Below, in pieces: positions 22,545 to 32,149 of a stretch of DNA of 64,000 bases (within the stretch, counting starts at the first letter, position 1; each line of letters starts with the position of its first letter). The stretch is from contig CM056743.1 in assembly GCA_029851415.1 (NCBI GenBank), forward strand, positions 27,380,905-27,444,904, in the 5' to 3' direction. The position numbers and the translations under genes are program-made. The notes beneath the pieces are model-generated. The model did no database searches. It saw nothing but the letters and a program-made list of their open reading frames with translations, and was not told the origin of the DNA. The stretch comes from Eretmocerus hayati (taxonomy: Eukaryota; Arthropoda; Insecta; Hymenoptera; Aphelinidae).

Positions 22545-23058
22545 GGGGCCTTATTCTAATACATTTTTCCCGCGACGGGGTGTGAGAAAACCCAGCACTT
22601 CCAATTTCCGACTAGTTTACATTTAGTAAACAAACTAGTTTGTAGCATTCATTGTCACGAAAATAGCATCAGGATATACTTGATAGCGTATCCTTCCGAA
22701 CCCTCAAACATTTTTTAACATCACACAATCCTAAAATTGGGCCAAAAGTCATCTCGACTAGAAATTGGATCACTTTTCGATCACAATCAAAGCGACAGGT
22801 TAGTAAGTGGAAATGTCGTGGTCTAAAAATGATTCAATCTCATGTTAAGATGACTTTTTGGCCAATCTTAGAATTGTGTGGTGCTAAAAAATGTTTGAGG
22901 GTTCGGAAGGATACGCCATTAAGTATATCCTGCTGATATTTTCGTGGCAATGAATGCTACAAACTAGTTTGTTTACTAAATGTAAACTAGGCGGAAATAT
23001 GAAAGTGCTGGGTTTTCTCCCACCCCGTCGCGGGAAAAATGTATTAGAATAAGGCCCC
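22545..23058. mobile_element. Inverted-dimer MITE (family B), unit 1 of 3
   Basis: The ends GGGGCCTTATTCTAATAC and its reverse complement enclose a 514-bp palindrome. The arms match over about 215 bp each (to near 22,760 and from near 22,842) and include CCCGCGACGGGGTG, AACCCAGCACTT, CATTTAGTAAACAAACTAG and GCGTATCCTTCCGAACCC. The middle has two versions of the family's right-end interior (CGACAGGTTAGTAAGTGG). It looks like two copies joined right end to right end. Confidence 0.8.
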
Positions 23059-23059
23059 T

Positions 23060-23363
23060 GGAGCCTTTTTCTAAAACGTTTTTCCCTCGGAGGGGTGGAA
23101 AATAATCCATCTATTCTCATTTCCACCTAGTTTACATCAAGTAAACGAACTATCTTGTTACTTTCATTGCTACGTGAATATCATTAAACCATACATTGGG
23201 GCGTATCCTTCCAAACCCTTAAAAGCTTTCCATGATGAATTTTCTCAACATGAGTTCAATCTATCTTTAGATTACAATTCAACTGATTGGTTAGTAGCGG
23301 GAATGGTGATTATCGCTTTTTTCTTCCCGCGCCCGAGGGAATGAATGATTAGAATGAGGCCTT
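23060..23363 (+). mobile_element. MITE (family B), unit 2 of 3
   Basis: It starts GAGCCTTTTTCTAAAACG and ends ATGATTAGAATGAGGCC. The order is the same as in unit 1's left arm (GGAGGGGTGGAAAAT, CTAGTTTACATCAAGTAAAC, GCGTATCCTTCCAAACCC), then the interior and right end (GATTGGTTAGTAGCGGGAAT, TTCTTCCCGCGCCCGAGG). This is the monomer form of about 304 bp. Confidence 0.8.
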
Positions 23364-23706
23364 AAGAGCTTTATCCTGAAGAATCTTTCTCGCTACAGGG
23401 TGGAGAAGAAGCCAGCATTTCTCATTTCCGCCTAGTTTACAGTTAGTAAACGAATTCGTTTGTTTCTTTCATTCCTAGGTGAATATCATCTGACTGTAAT
23501 ATTTCATAGCGCATCCTACCAAACCTCCAAACGCTCTTATTGATCATATACAGTATATACGAAGTTTGGTCCTCGAATCATCTGAACATGAGATTGAATT
23601 ATTCTTTGGAAACAATCAAAGGGATAGGTTAGTAAGGGGAAACAGAGATTATTGCCTTTTTCTTTCTACGCCCATGGTAAAATCTCATTAGAATAAAGAC
23701 CCCCCT
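23364..23706 (+). mobile_element. MITE (family B), unit 3 of 3
   Basis: It begins at AAGAGCTTTATCCTGAAG and ends CATTAGAATAAAGACCCCCC, with the family landmarks GCTACAGGGTGGAGAAG, CCTAGTTTACAGTTAGTAAA, GCGCATCCTACCAAACC and GGGATAGGTTAGTAAGGGG. It directly abuts unit 2 with no unique DNA between, so the three units form a tandem run. Confidence 0.75.
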
Positions 23707-24130
23707 GATATTAGCCTCAAAAATAAGGGTTAAGTTTGCGTCCAAATATGAACTTTTCAAAATTTCCATTCAGGGTGACGATCTTGATCCAGTACTCTGT
23801 GTGGTACTCGTAATCGAGAACTGAGGATAGGACTCTAACCTCGGTGGGCCACGTACCTATGAATACTGGATCAGGATCAGGATCGCCGTCCTGAATGAAA
23901 ACTCCGATAAGTGCATATAAGGACGTGAAATTTCCACCACTTTTCTGAATTCTAGGTTAAAAATGTGACATCCGACTTCCAAAACTTTTTTCTGATTTTC
24001 TCGAAAATTTGGGGTTGTTCGTAGGAAACCGACATCTTTTTCGAACTCAGCGCATAATTTAACGTAAGAATGGAAAGGTCTGATCTCTGGAAAGAGGAAT
24101 ATTTTTTCCATGTAATCATGACTAGCAAAG
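23707..24130. repeat. Inverted repeat, arms ~75 bp
   Basis: GTCCAAATATGAACTTTTCA and CATTCAGGGTGACGATCTTG (23,731-23,794) pair imperfectly with GATCGCCGTCCTGAATGAAA and CTCCGATAAGTGCATATAAG (23,880-23,923). The outer extent is unclear. It may be a further fold-back element abutting the family B run. Confidence 0.5.
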
Positions 24131-24500
24131 AAAACCGCGGATTTCGGACTCACTGACGATAAAAATGTCAATCAAGTCACTTTTTTTTATCCAAAATTAA
24201 GACGACCTACAACTCGGATCCAACAATCTGGCAGCTGTTAAGTCACTTAGAAAATTTTGATAAAATATCATACTATTTTCCAGTGGTAGATGAGACACTT
24301 TCCTGTAGATTGTATCTTACAAGCGTATTACAATCATGTCTAAAAGCTCCTCGATACAAACTCTTTCGTACGAAAAGATATTCTACGCAGACAACGATAA
24401 GGAACCTGATCAAAATACAAAATTGGTATGCATTCCATGCGCTGTCAATGCCCTGATATCATAGGTGAAGACAAAAAGGAGGAGTATTTTGAGAAAATCT

Positions 24501-25277
24501 AAGGTAAATGTGCCTAATACGCCCCCATTATTTTTGTTTTGCTCACAGTTTTGGCTCATCTCAATATTTTCCAACGTACTTTAGCTCATTTTAAAGCTTG
24601 TTTCAAGACTTTCAAAATGAGCTAAAGTGCGTTTGATTTCAATGAATCGGAGCCGAGCTATCTCAATTTTCGCAAAAAAAGATTTTTTGCGAGTTTTTGA
24701 CAGTGTGTTCCTAATATGCCCCCACGTGAAAAAGAGGCCTATTTCCATGAGATTATACGGGTTTTTCGTAAAATTGGGATATCTCGGCTCCCAGACCCCC
24801 AAATGAGATGTATCTTAGCTCATTTTGCAGCTTTTTTACCCTCTTGTGAATTTTCATAGTTAGATTGATGTATTCTGATTGAGTGAACAAGGACTTTGAA
24901 AAAAAACCATGGGGGCATATTATGAACACTGGACTTTTTCCTAGTAATGTGAGCGGAGAATCGGTAAGAAGTCGAATTTTGCAATTCTACAAAAAGCTTT
25001 TTGAAGTTGGGACAGAGACAAAGAAAATGAGTTAAAGCACGTTGAAATTGATTCCATCAATTTTGTTTGGCATAACTTTTAGTGACTAACAAACAAGAAG
25101 TCGGAAGTAGCGAAATCAGTTTTTTTGTTCTAAGAAAAGCGCGGGTCATCTAGGATCGGTCAAAAACGTTTATTTTCTCATATTTTAACGTAACAAACAT
25201 GAAAAAAATGCGCGGCAAGGTCTGTGGATTTGTACATTCGAGAACTTGAGTGGGGGCATATTAGGCACACTTACCTT
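24501..25277. mobile_element. TIR element of the GCCCCCA family (family D), 777 bp
   Basis: The ends AAGGTAAATGTGCCTAATAC followed by GCCCCCA, and their reverse complement at the right, are flanked by ATCT on both sides. Subterminal inverted blocks (TTTTCCAACGTACTTTAGCT; AAAGCACGTTGAAATTGATT) lie inside. No transposase. Relatives are at 26,880-27,750 and 61,187-62,041, where the end motif reads GTGTACCCAAC instead. Confidence 0.75.
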
Positions 25278-26879
25278 ATCTAGACCGATCAATTGTAAAA
25301 ATGTCAATATCTGTAGTAAATGAGAATGCCGTAGCTTTTCCAAAAATAGTATATAAATTGCGTTTGATAACTTGTATTAATTCCTAATATTACATTCTTT
25401 GTATTGCTAAAATTGATTCTCAGAATTACACTGTATCCATACGTTTAACGATTCTGTTCCAGAAATTTTTGTTTCATCATGCAAGATTGCACGTACTCTA
25501 TGCCATTATCCACGTAATCATCACTGTTACGGATTTCTCTATCGGGCTCAAATATTGAGAATCTCATCTATAAATATCCTATAAAATACTACTTACAATA
25601 GAGTTGATTAAAATCTTATGATACTATATCATCGATATCTCATTTTCTTCCACTTTCTTAGCTCCGTTCAATGAGACTTTGTTGAGAAATTCATCGGCAT
25701 AGAAGATACACAAGGAATATATTTCCTCATCTAATTTCTTTCAACATTAATTTTTTCAACTTCATAGTTCAGATAATTTAGCTTTGTGCACCCAAAACTC
25801 ATACTGCACACTGACAGTCCTCAAAAAATGTATCTTGAGGTTCATCACCAAATTTCAAAAAACTTAACACGTATGAATTCAAATCAAAACAGCTAATTAA
25901 TTATGAAGTAGCTCAAACTCTATAAGTAAACATTATAATCCCAAAGTAGTTGTATTAAAGTTGAGAAAGTTTCAAACTTGTGCCAGGCATATCTTGAATA
26001 CTTACAAAGCTTAAACTCTATACTACTATGCCTTTAGCATATTTGAAGTTTCACAGATTTGCATCGGGTCAAAGACGGCTAATAAATTCTGATGGCAAGA
26101 CTATACAATGTAAACGAATAGAGTTATAATGAGATATTTTAATCGTCAAGGTATAGTTTATTGCCGTAAAATTTGATACATTGTGTCATCATGCTTGCTA
26201 TTAGAATAATAATTAGCTATACGATGTCTCTCTCACTTTTCGTTTGAAACAATTTTAGATGAGAAAATTGATGAGCTCAAGAAGTTAAAGAATAAATAAT
26301 TTTCAATCTCTCTAAGAAAGCTAGCACAAGTCTACCTAATTTTGAAGTAAATTACAAGCTTTCATCAAAGTCTATTCTATAAATTTCAACAATATATAAT
26401 GACCTCTATTCACCAAACAGTATTTTCCGAATGCAGTTTAGAATGAAACACAGTTCAAATGACGAGGTAATTCTCCTTCTTCTTCTTCACTGTCGTCGTC
26501 CTCTTGTATACGATTCCTTCTGCGATGCCCTTACCTATATAATACTACAGTAGTAGTAGTAGTAGGCAATGTGGAATTCGTCTAACTGCAGGTATTCGAT
26601 AAAGCACCCGTTCAACGCCTCATTAGCATTCAGTAGGTTCTTCATGTCGAGGCTTTGGTAAGGTCATCAGTTTTCAACCTATCCAAGAGCTCCCCCTTGA
26701 TGAAATACCTGACCCATCATCTGTGCTCTACACTCAAAGACCTTTCTTGCATAACAAACACATGCTATTTTCTGAATCTCGTTCGGTATCTATTGTCGTT
26801 TTAATGATAGCCCTCAATTCATCAATTTAGATGGTTCTATTATAATTCTGTTATATTCAACTTGCTCTCAATGCCGATC
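25278..26879. other. Non-coding stretch with (TAG)n
   Basis: Very AT-rich. (AGT)n at about 26,549-26,565 lies in a slightly GC-richer patch at 26,460-26,720. No gene recognised. Confidence 0.45.
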
Positions 26880-27750
26880 TCAGAACTGATGGTCACTCAT
26901 TGACCTTGGCTCGATTTTTTTTAATTTTACATTTGTCATGTTGAAATATGAGAAAATAGTCTGTCTGGACCAACCCTAAATGATTTATGCGTATTCCAAA
27001 GAATTTTAAATGATTTTTCCATATTTCGCTTTTGCACAGTCAAAAAATCTCTTTCAGTAAAATCGGTGGGGAAATTTTTGCGCTTCTAATTTCTTGTCTC
27101 GAGACGTTCAAAATTTGCTCTCCAGAGTTGCGAAACTCTAATTTGGAACGATTTTTAGAACTTAATAAGGAGACCGGTTGTAAAACATGGGGTGTACCCA
27201 ACATGCCCCTACGTGGTTATCTCGAAAAGTCGTGCATAATGACTTTTTTGACACACTGTGCGAGAAAGTAACTTTTCCGCACTGATTTTCCACTTTCTCT
27301 CACAGTTTGTCAAAAAATAGTATTCGATACACGGGTGTAAAACTTATTTTCCGCATCCTCGTGTTGATTCCGACCTTCGCCTACGGCTCAGGCCGGAAAC
27401 TCAACACTCGGACCCGAAAAAAAGTTTTTCCACCCTTGTATCGAAATGTACTATCTTCACCTAGAACAAGTTTATCACGCCAGAACAAGTCGGAAATATT
27501 ATTTGGGACCGGCAAAAAGCTCCAAATGTGCTTGCACGGTGATAAAAACACTTAATCGCCAATTTACATCATTTTTGGGGGAAATTTAAGACAGCTCAAC
27601 TCTAGGAAGTTGAAATTAGATGTACTTTAGCTCATTTTGAAGGCCTTGAAACAAGATTTGGAATGAACTCAAGTACATTGAAAATGTCGAGGTAGATCAG
27701 AGTTGTTGAGAAAATGGCTTAATGGGAGCATGGTAGGTAAACACTTCCGC
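26880..27750. mobile_element. Family D element, degraded copy with nested insertion
   Basis: It aligns with 61,187-62,041 over several blocks: TGTTGAAATATGAGA, CGAAACTCTAATTTGGA-like, GTGTACCCAACATGCCC, TGGTTATCTCG, GTTTATCACG, and TTGAGAAAATGGCTTAATGG at the right end. The left boundary is not defined. A family C repeat interrupts it at 27,250-27,454. Confidence 0.65.
27250..27454 (+). repeat. Family C hairpin repeat inserted in family D element
   Basis: It starts GACACACTGTGCGAGAAAGT and ends CACCCTTGTATCGAAATGTA followed by CTAT. The empty site is preserved in the paralogue near 61,672-61,690 (GACTTTTTTCACC continuous), which fixes the insert at 205 bp to within a few bases. Internal order: GTAACTTTTCCGCAC, CAGTTTGTCAAAAAATAGTA, ACACGGGTGTAAAACTT, CCTTCGCCTACGGCTCAGG, GTTTTTCCACCC. 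Confidence 0.8.
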
Positions 27751-29715
27751 GAAATCGCGAAAAATCACTTTTTGGGGTAATTAAGACAGCTTGGCTCCAG
27801 TCGATTGAAAGCAGGCGCACCTTATAGCTCATTTTGAAGGTCTTAGAAGTTACTGTCCAATTTTGAAATTACTACAGCTTCTCATGCACATCAAAAATAT
27901 TTTTGAGAAGTTTTAAATGCGTTTTTTCGCTGTGGACCACCAGGACTCACCAAGTGATGAAGTGCTAATCGTGCATGTTAGCACGAGTTATGTTCCACTT
28001 GTGATATAATGGCTGTAGTGTAAGTTCCAATAGTATTTAAAACAGTAGGCTAGGAGCTGTTATTACTTGGTTGTCATGATGCCTAAAATGCTTCATTTTC
28101 AAAAAGAAATGTGATCTATTGAAATTTCACCCAAATTTTTTTTACAGTTTTCTATTTATTTATTCATTTACAAATTTTGTGAATCGTTTCTTATCATATT
28201 CTCACAATCATTGAATGTTACACGGTTGTTCCAAAATGCCGCAGCTCTTGATTTAAAATAAACTGGAGTTCACTTACGCATGGCATGCCATGTATTCACT
28301 GGTCTTACCATACTCGTCTGTTACTACTTGACGAATAGTCAGACTCCGAAACGAAGACATTTTTTTAATTTTTTCGAATCACAGACAACTGTCTGGTGAT
28401 ATATATTCCATAGAAATTTAGCTTTTGAAATTATCACTTCTTCAGCCTCTGCTTCTAATCATAATTTTAGGCTTTTATAAGGCTATCGCACGACATAATG
28501 ATCAATGGAAAATTTTTATATCTTGCACATGAAAACCAAATATCTGTCACAAAGTACAAAGTAATAGATATCTTACAACTCGTCATTACTCCTGAATTCG
28601 TCTCAATGAATCTGTAATTTGAATCTGATTTGTTGGGGACATCTTTTCCTGGAAAAAATTAATTCTCATGTTTCTCATTGTGAAAGCTCTTCCTTCTCAT
28701 GATAATCTCTTGAGTAATTCCCAAATGAGAATAATTCAGGTACTTCCTTGGAACGTATACGACTGAGTTCTTTAGTTTTATTGAACTGTGCCTCAAAAAG
28801 TATAATCTTTCTAAAAATTCTGGTTTCTTGTAGAAAAAAAAGAAAACAACGTAATCCTCTTGAAAGTTGGGACTGCATAGTCCTCACTTGAGGCTGCCTC
28901 TGGCATATACTCCGAGCAGAATCTGGTACCTACGCGCTCTGTTTTTATACGTAAATCTGCTGCAATGTAAGTGAATAGGATTTCTTGTCCAAACTTTGAG
29001 AGTGGATCCCCAGTTTCAGTTCTAGACTTGCAGATGAATAGGATTGCTTTGCTCGGAACTATGTGCTTTATCTGGCTACATCTCTCTTCTCGTATCTCCC
29101 CTCCCCCCCCCTTTTCTCTCACTTTGCTTGAAATACGAAACATATCTCAATCGCAATAGCCATCAGGCTTTTAAACTAGAAGTAATTTTACCTAGTGTTA
29201 TACAAGGTACTGTGAAAATTAATAGTGAGAAAATAAGTAAACAGAGGCATATGGTTAGAAAAGTAGCCGGTCAAAACTATGGAAATTTTTTGAGGAGTCT
29301 CTCAGAGGCAAGAATATACATTTTTGTAGAATGTGAGCGTGTTCCATTATGCATCTGCTTTAGTCTGATGCATAGTGTATCTGTGGATAGATTGTTACAA
29401 TCTAGTACGATCCCTTCTTAAGATTCTTCTTCCAGTTTTGTCAACCTTTGATATCCTTTTCTACATTTATCAGGATTCATTCATCGTAAAAATTTATCCA
29501 TACAGTCTTAGAAAGTTCATCGTTCACTCCATTGATTATTCATACTGCCTGTGTCGGACTACACATTGATACAAACCCTTGATTCACCTTCATTCATCTA
29601 TATTCGTGTTACGTTAACTCTTCAACTTTTCACAACTCTAAAGACAATTGTGTTCTGAGAGTACTACTCAACGATTTCTTGGCTGTCACATTCCCCATCC
29701 GAAGCTCATATGCCA
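27751..29715. other. Non-coding stretch, nothing firmly recognised
   Basis: Mostly unique AT-rich DNA. A CATGGCATGCCATG block followed by CGTCTGTTACTACT (28,315-28,328) repeats part of a hairpin at 39,224-39,300. The opposed open frames of about 110-125 codons around 28,811-29,421 have no recognisable domain. Confidence 0.4.
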
Positions 29716-30218
29716 CTGTCGGGTCAAATTAACCCCGAGTAAAAAATTTAATGCTTCTTACACAGTGCATTTGAAATTTCGCCTTGGTTGCAGATTTTTA
29801 AGTTGCTATCAATGGTCCTTCAGAAGGGTATCATATCTCTGATGCTTCGAAGAGTTGGTTCAAAAATTCGTAATTATTTATTGGTGCAAAAATTTTGGAA
29901 AGAATGCGAAGAAATCTTCATTCTTCCGTGTAAGACATGAATAACTCTTGCCCCGTTGATCTTGATGGCTAAAATTTGGTGGGATCTGATATTACAAATA
30001 AAGGTGCTACCACATTTTTTCCCAAAAATATACTTTCTGGAGAGAATAAAGTGAGGGGAAATAGAGCCTTTTGCAAATGGAAAAAGGGTTGTTATATAAA
30101 GCATACAACCATTGATGGGAAGTAATAGCATAAAAAATTGTCAAATCAATTCTTACCACAATTCTACACCGCAATAAAAATATTAGCTATATTTCAAACT
30201 TGATATACAAGAACAACT

Positions 30219-30602
30219 CTGGGGTCAGGTTGACCCCAGACGAATTTACCCTACGGGACTCAAACTAAAGGTAGACGGCGCGTGTCGATAGAATCAGTAG
30301 GGGAGAAAATACCTTCGGATGATATTTGATGTCCGCAAATGACATACTGGGGTCAGGGTGACCCTAGACGAAATCACCCCATGGGGCTTAAACCAAAGAC
30401 AGACGGCCCGTGTCGGTAGGATCAGTGGGGTAAAAAATACCTTCTAATGAGATTTGATGTTCGCAAGTGACACACTGGGGTCATGGTGACCCCAGACGAT
30501 ATTACCCCATACGACTCAAACTCAAGGCAGACGGCGTGTGTCGGTAGAATCAGTGGGAGGAAAAAGTACCTTCGAATGAGATTTCACGTTCACAAATGGT
30601 GA
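30219..30602. repeat. Tandem repeat, three units of exactly 128 bp, with GGGTCA palindromes
   Basis: Units start at 30,219, 30,347 and 30,475 with CTGGGGTCA-nnn-TGACCC. Each continues with AGACGAAATTACCCC-like sequence, ACTCAAACTAAAGGTAGACG-like sequence, GTGTCGGTAGAATCAGTGGG-like sequence and an ACCTTCGAATGAGATTTGA-like stretch. Two further GGGTC-type palindromes flank the array at 29,721-29,735 (GGGTCAAATTAACCC) and 30,701-30,715 (GGGTCTTTTAGACCC), which might be the ends of a roughly 1-kb transposon that contains the array. Confidence 0.8.
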
Positions 30603-30959
30603 ACTCAGTGAGTCAATTACGTTTGATTTAAGTGGTTGTCAGCATCGCAATATCAACAGTTCAGTGGCTATAGCTTAATCGATAGTTGGAAACTTACTTA
30701 GGGTCTTTTAGACCCCATTTGACAATTATAGATTGGTTGTTATTGTATCGATGTTATCTCAATTCTCGATATCGAAATATGGAAAAAAATTATAAAAAAT
30801 AGATCATTAGAATGTCACCCCAAGTTTTTCCAAAGCAAGTTGCGCAGCTACCTAAGCTTACCTTGCCAATTTCAAAATTCTCTTTCATACCACCATACCG
30901 CAAACCTCAAATCAAGCAAAAGTCGTCTCTACATCTAACCAGGGTCCATCAGACACCTC

Positions 30960-31470
30960 TCATCCCCAGTACCACACCGGCGGGCGGTGGTGGCGCTGCA
31001 AGCTCACCATATATAGTATTATTATACCTCCCTCTGTGCACATCCAGGCTCTCCTCTCGTTCTCACCAAACGGGAGCTTTCGCTGGTTCTGGTGCTGCCC
31101 GGTGCATCAGAGCGTCAGGAGAGAGACAGCTCGACTCGCCGGGGAAGCTTTGGTTTGGTTGGTCTCTCAGCTTGGCTCTAATATATATACTTATATGTCA
31201 GAGAGAGAGAGAGAGCTTTGCAAGCGGTGGCGGTACCCCCCACTACTTTTCAGATATCCCACCACTCTCGTTGCTATCGATCAGAGAGTAGTAGTTATAG
31301 CAAAAGGAGGAGAGCTCCGGCATAGCTTTGGCTTGGCTCGGCATCATCGTCCCACACAATCCGGAGGAAGCTATGTGTACGGTACACGTTCAGTTCAGTT
31401 TGCGTCGTCTGCTTGCTGCTGGCGCTGGTTCTGGCTCAGCTGCAGCAGAGGCAGTGATGTCTGACGCGTT
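30960..31470 (+). promoter_or_regulatory. Probable promoter and 5' leader of a plus-strand gene
   Basis: A GC-richer stretch in otherwise AT-rich DNA lies just upstream of the only convincing coding region. It holds CGGCGGGCGGTGGTGGCG (30,979-30,996), TATATA at 31,010-31,015, a second TATA-like run at 31,179-31,190, a GA repeat at 31,200-31,216, and two overlapping TTCAGTT initiator-like motifs at 31,389-31,400. Open frames here (30,812-31,291; 31,036-31,464) read as composition artefacts. The actual start site cannot be fixed by reading. Confidence 0.35.
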
Positions 31471-31732
31471 TCCACAAAAAATTTATTTATTATCATATTT
31501 AAAAAAGCTCTTCTTTTAACATGCCGAAAATACGAAAAATATCGTCTCGTCATTATCATCACTGCTGCTATTATGATATTATTGGCAGTCGTGTATGTTG
31601 TAACCGGCCGGTGGCTACTATTTTAAATTCTGCTACTCCACCTTCATATAGGAACAGAAGTCGTTGAGAAAGAGGAACAAATTCTGTGAAAATATTAAAA
31701 ATGTGAAGATGAATTGAAAAGATTGAGTTTAA

Positions 31733-32149
31733 ATTGATAAGCACGTGGTAGTGGTAGTAGTGAAGGATAAAATCAAGCTGGCGTCCCAGGGGTGCGCCGC
31801 TTGGGGCGGCTCCGCTACCAATAGCAATATTACAAGTGGAACCTGTAGTAGTGATAATAATAGTGAAAATTATAGTGAAGGTTGTGGTAATGGTGGTGGT
31901 GGTGGTGGTGGAATTGAAAAAAATTCAAGTGAACCGCCACCGGTAAATACGATTACGACGACAACGTCTGTTACAAAAAGTAATAAAAGTGTTAGTACTA
32001 GAACGAGTAGTAGTAGTTCGGCATCGACAAGTATTGGACCTCCAGCATCGTGTGGATTGTGTGCTTTTCTTGCAGCGTTATTTAGAAGAGCCATGTGTAT
32101 TGCCGGTAGCAGACGTGGTTCAGCTGAATCTGGAAGTAGCACTTATCAG
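31733..32149 (+). CDS. Probable 5' coding exon of an unidentified gene, ending at a splice donor
   Basis: A plus-strand frame is open from just after a TAA at 31,730 to CAG at 32,147-32,149, where CAG|GTAGGATTTTT is a good donor site. The translation has a Gly/Ser/Asn region (a seven-glycine run near residue 53), a Thr/Ser/Lys region, then PPASCGLCAFLAALFRRAM and a tail MCIAGSRRGSAESGSSTYQ. RRGS fits a basophilic kinase site. The frame has no ATG before 32,093, so there are three options: an upstream exon spliced in (no good acceptor near 31,733), non-AUG initiation (GTG at 31,745), or a true start at ATG 32,093 (context AGCCATGT). In the last case the exon could begin at the acceptor TGCTTTTCTTGCAG ending at 32,075. 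I cannot name the protein. GSAES before an acidic or serine stretch recalls voltage-gated calcium channel beta subunits, but that is weak. Confidence 0.4.

Noticed and set aside
28811..29421. Opposed open frames of about 110-125 codons
   Set aside because: They overlap on both strands, have no domain or codon pattern, and no matching splice signals that I could defend.
30812..31464. Two overlapping plus-strand open frames of 159 and 142 codons
   Set aside because: They overlap in different frames, consist of promoter-like and GA-repeat sequence, and show no domain. Treated as upstream/leader DNA.
31870..32142. 90-codon minus-strand open frame opposite the candidate exon
   Set aside because: It is the shadow of GGT and AGT repeats (poly-Pro, poly-Leu/Val). 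The plus strand has the splice donor.
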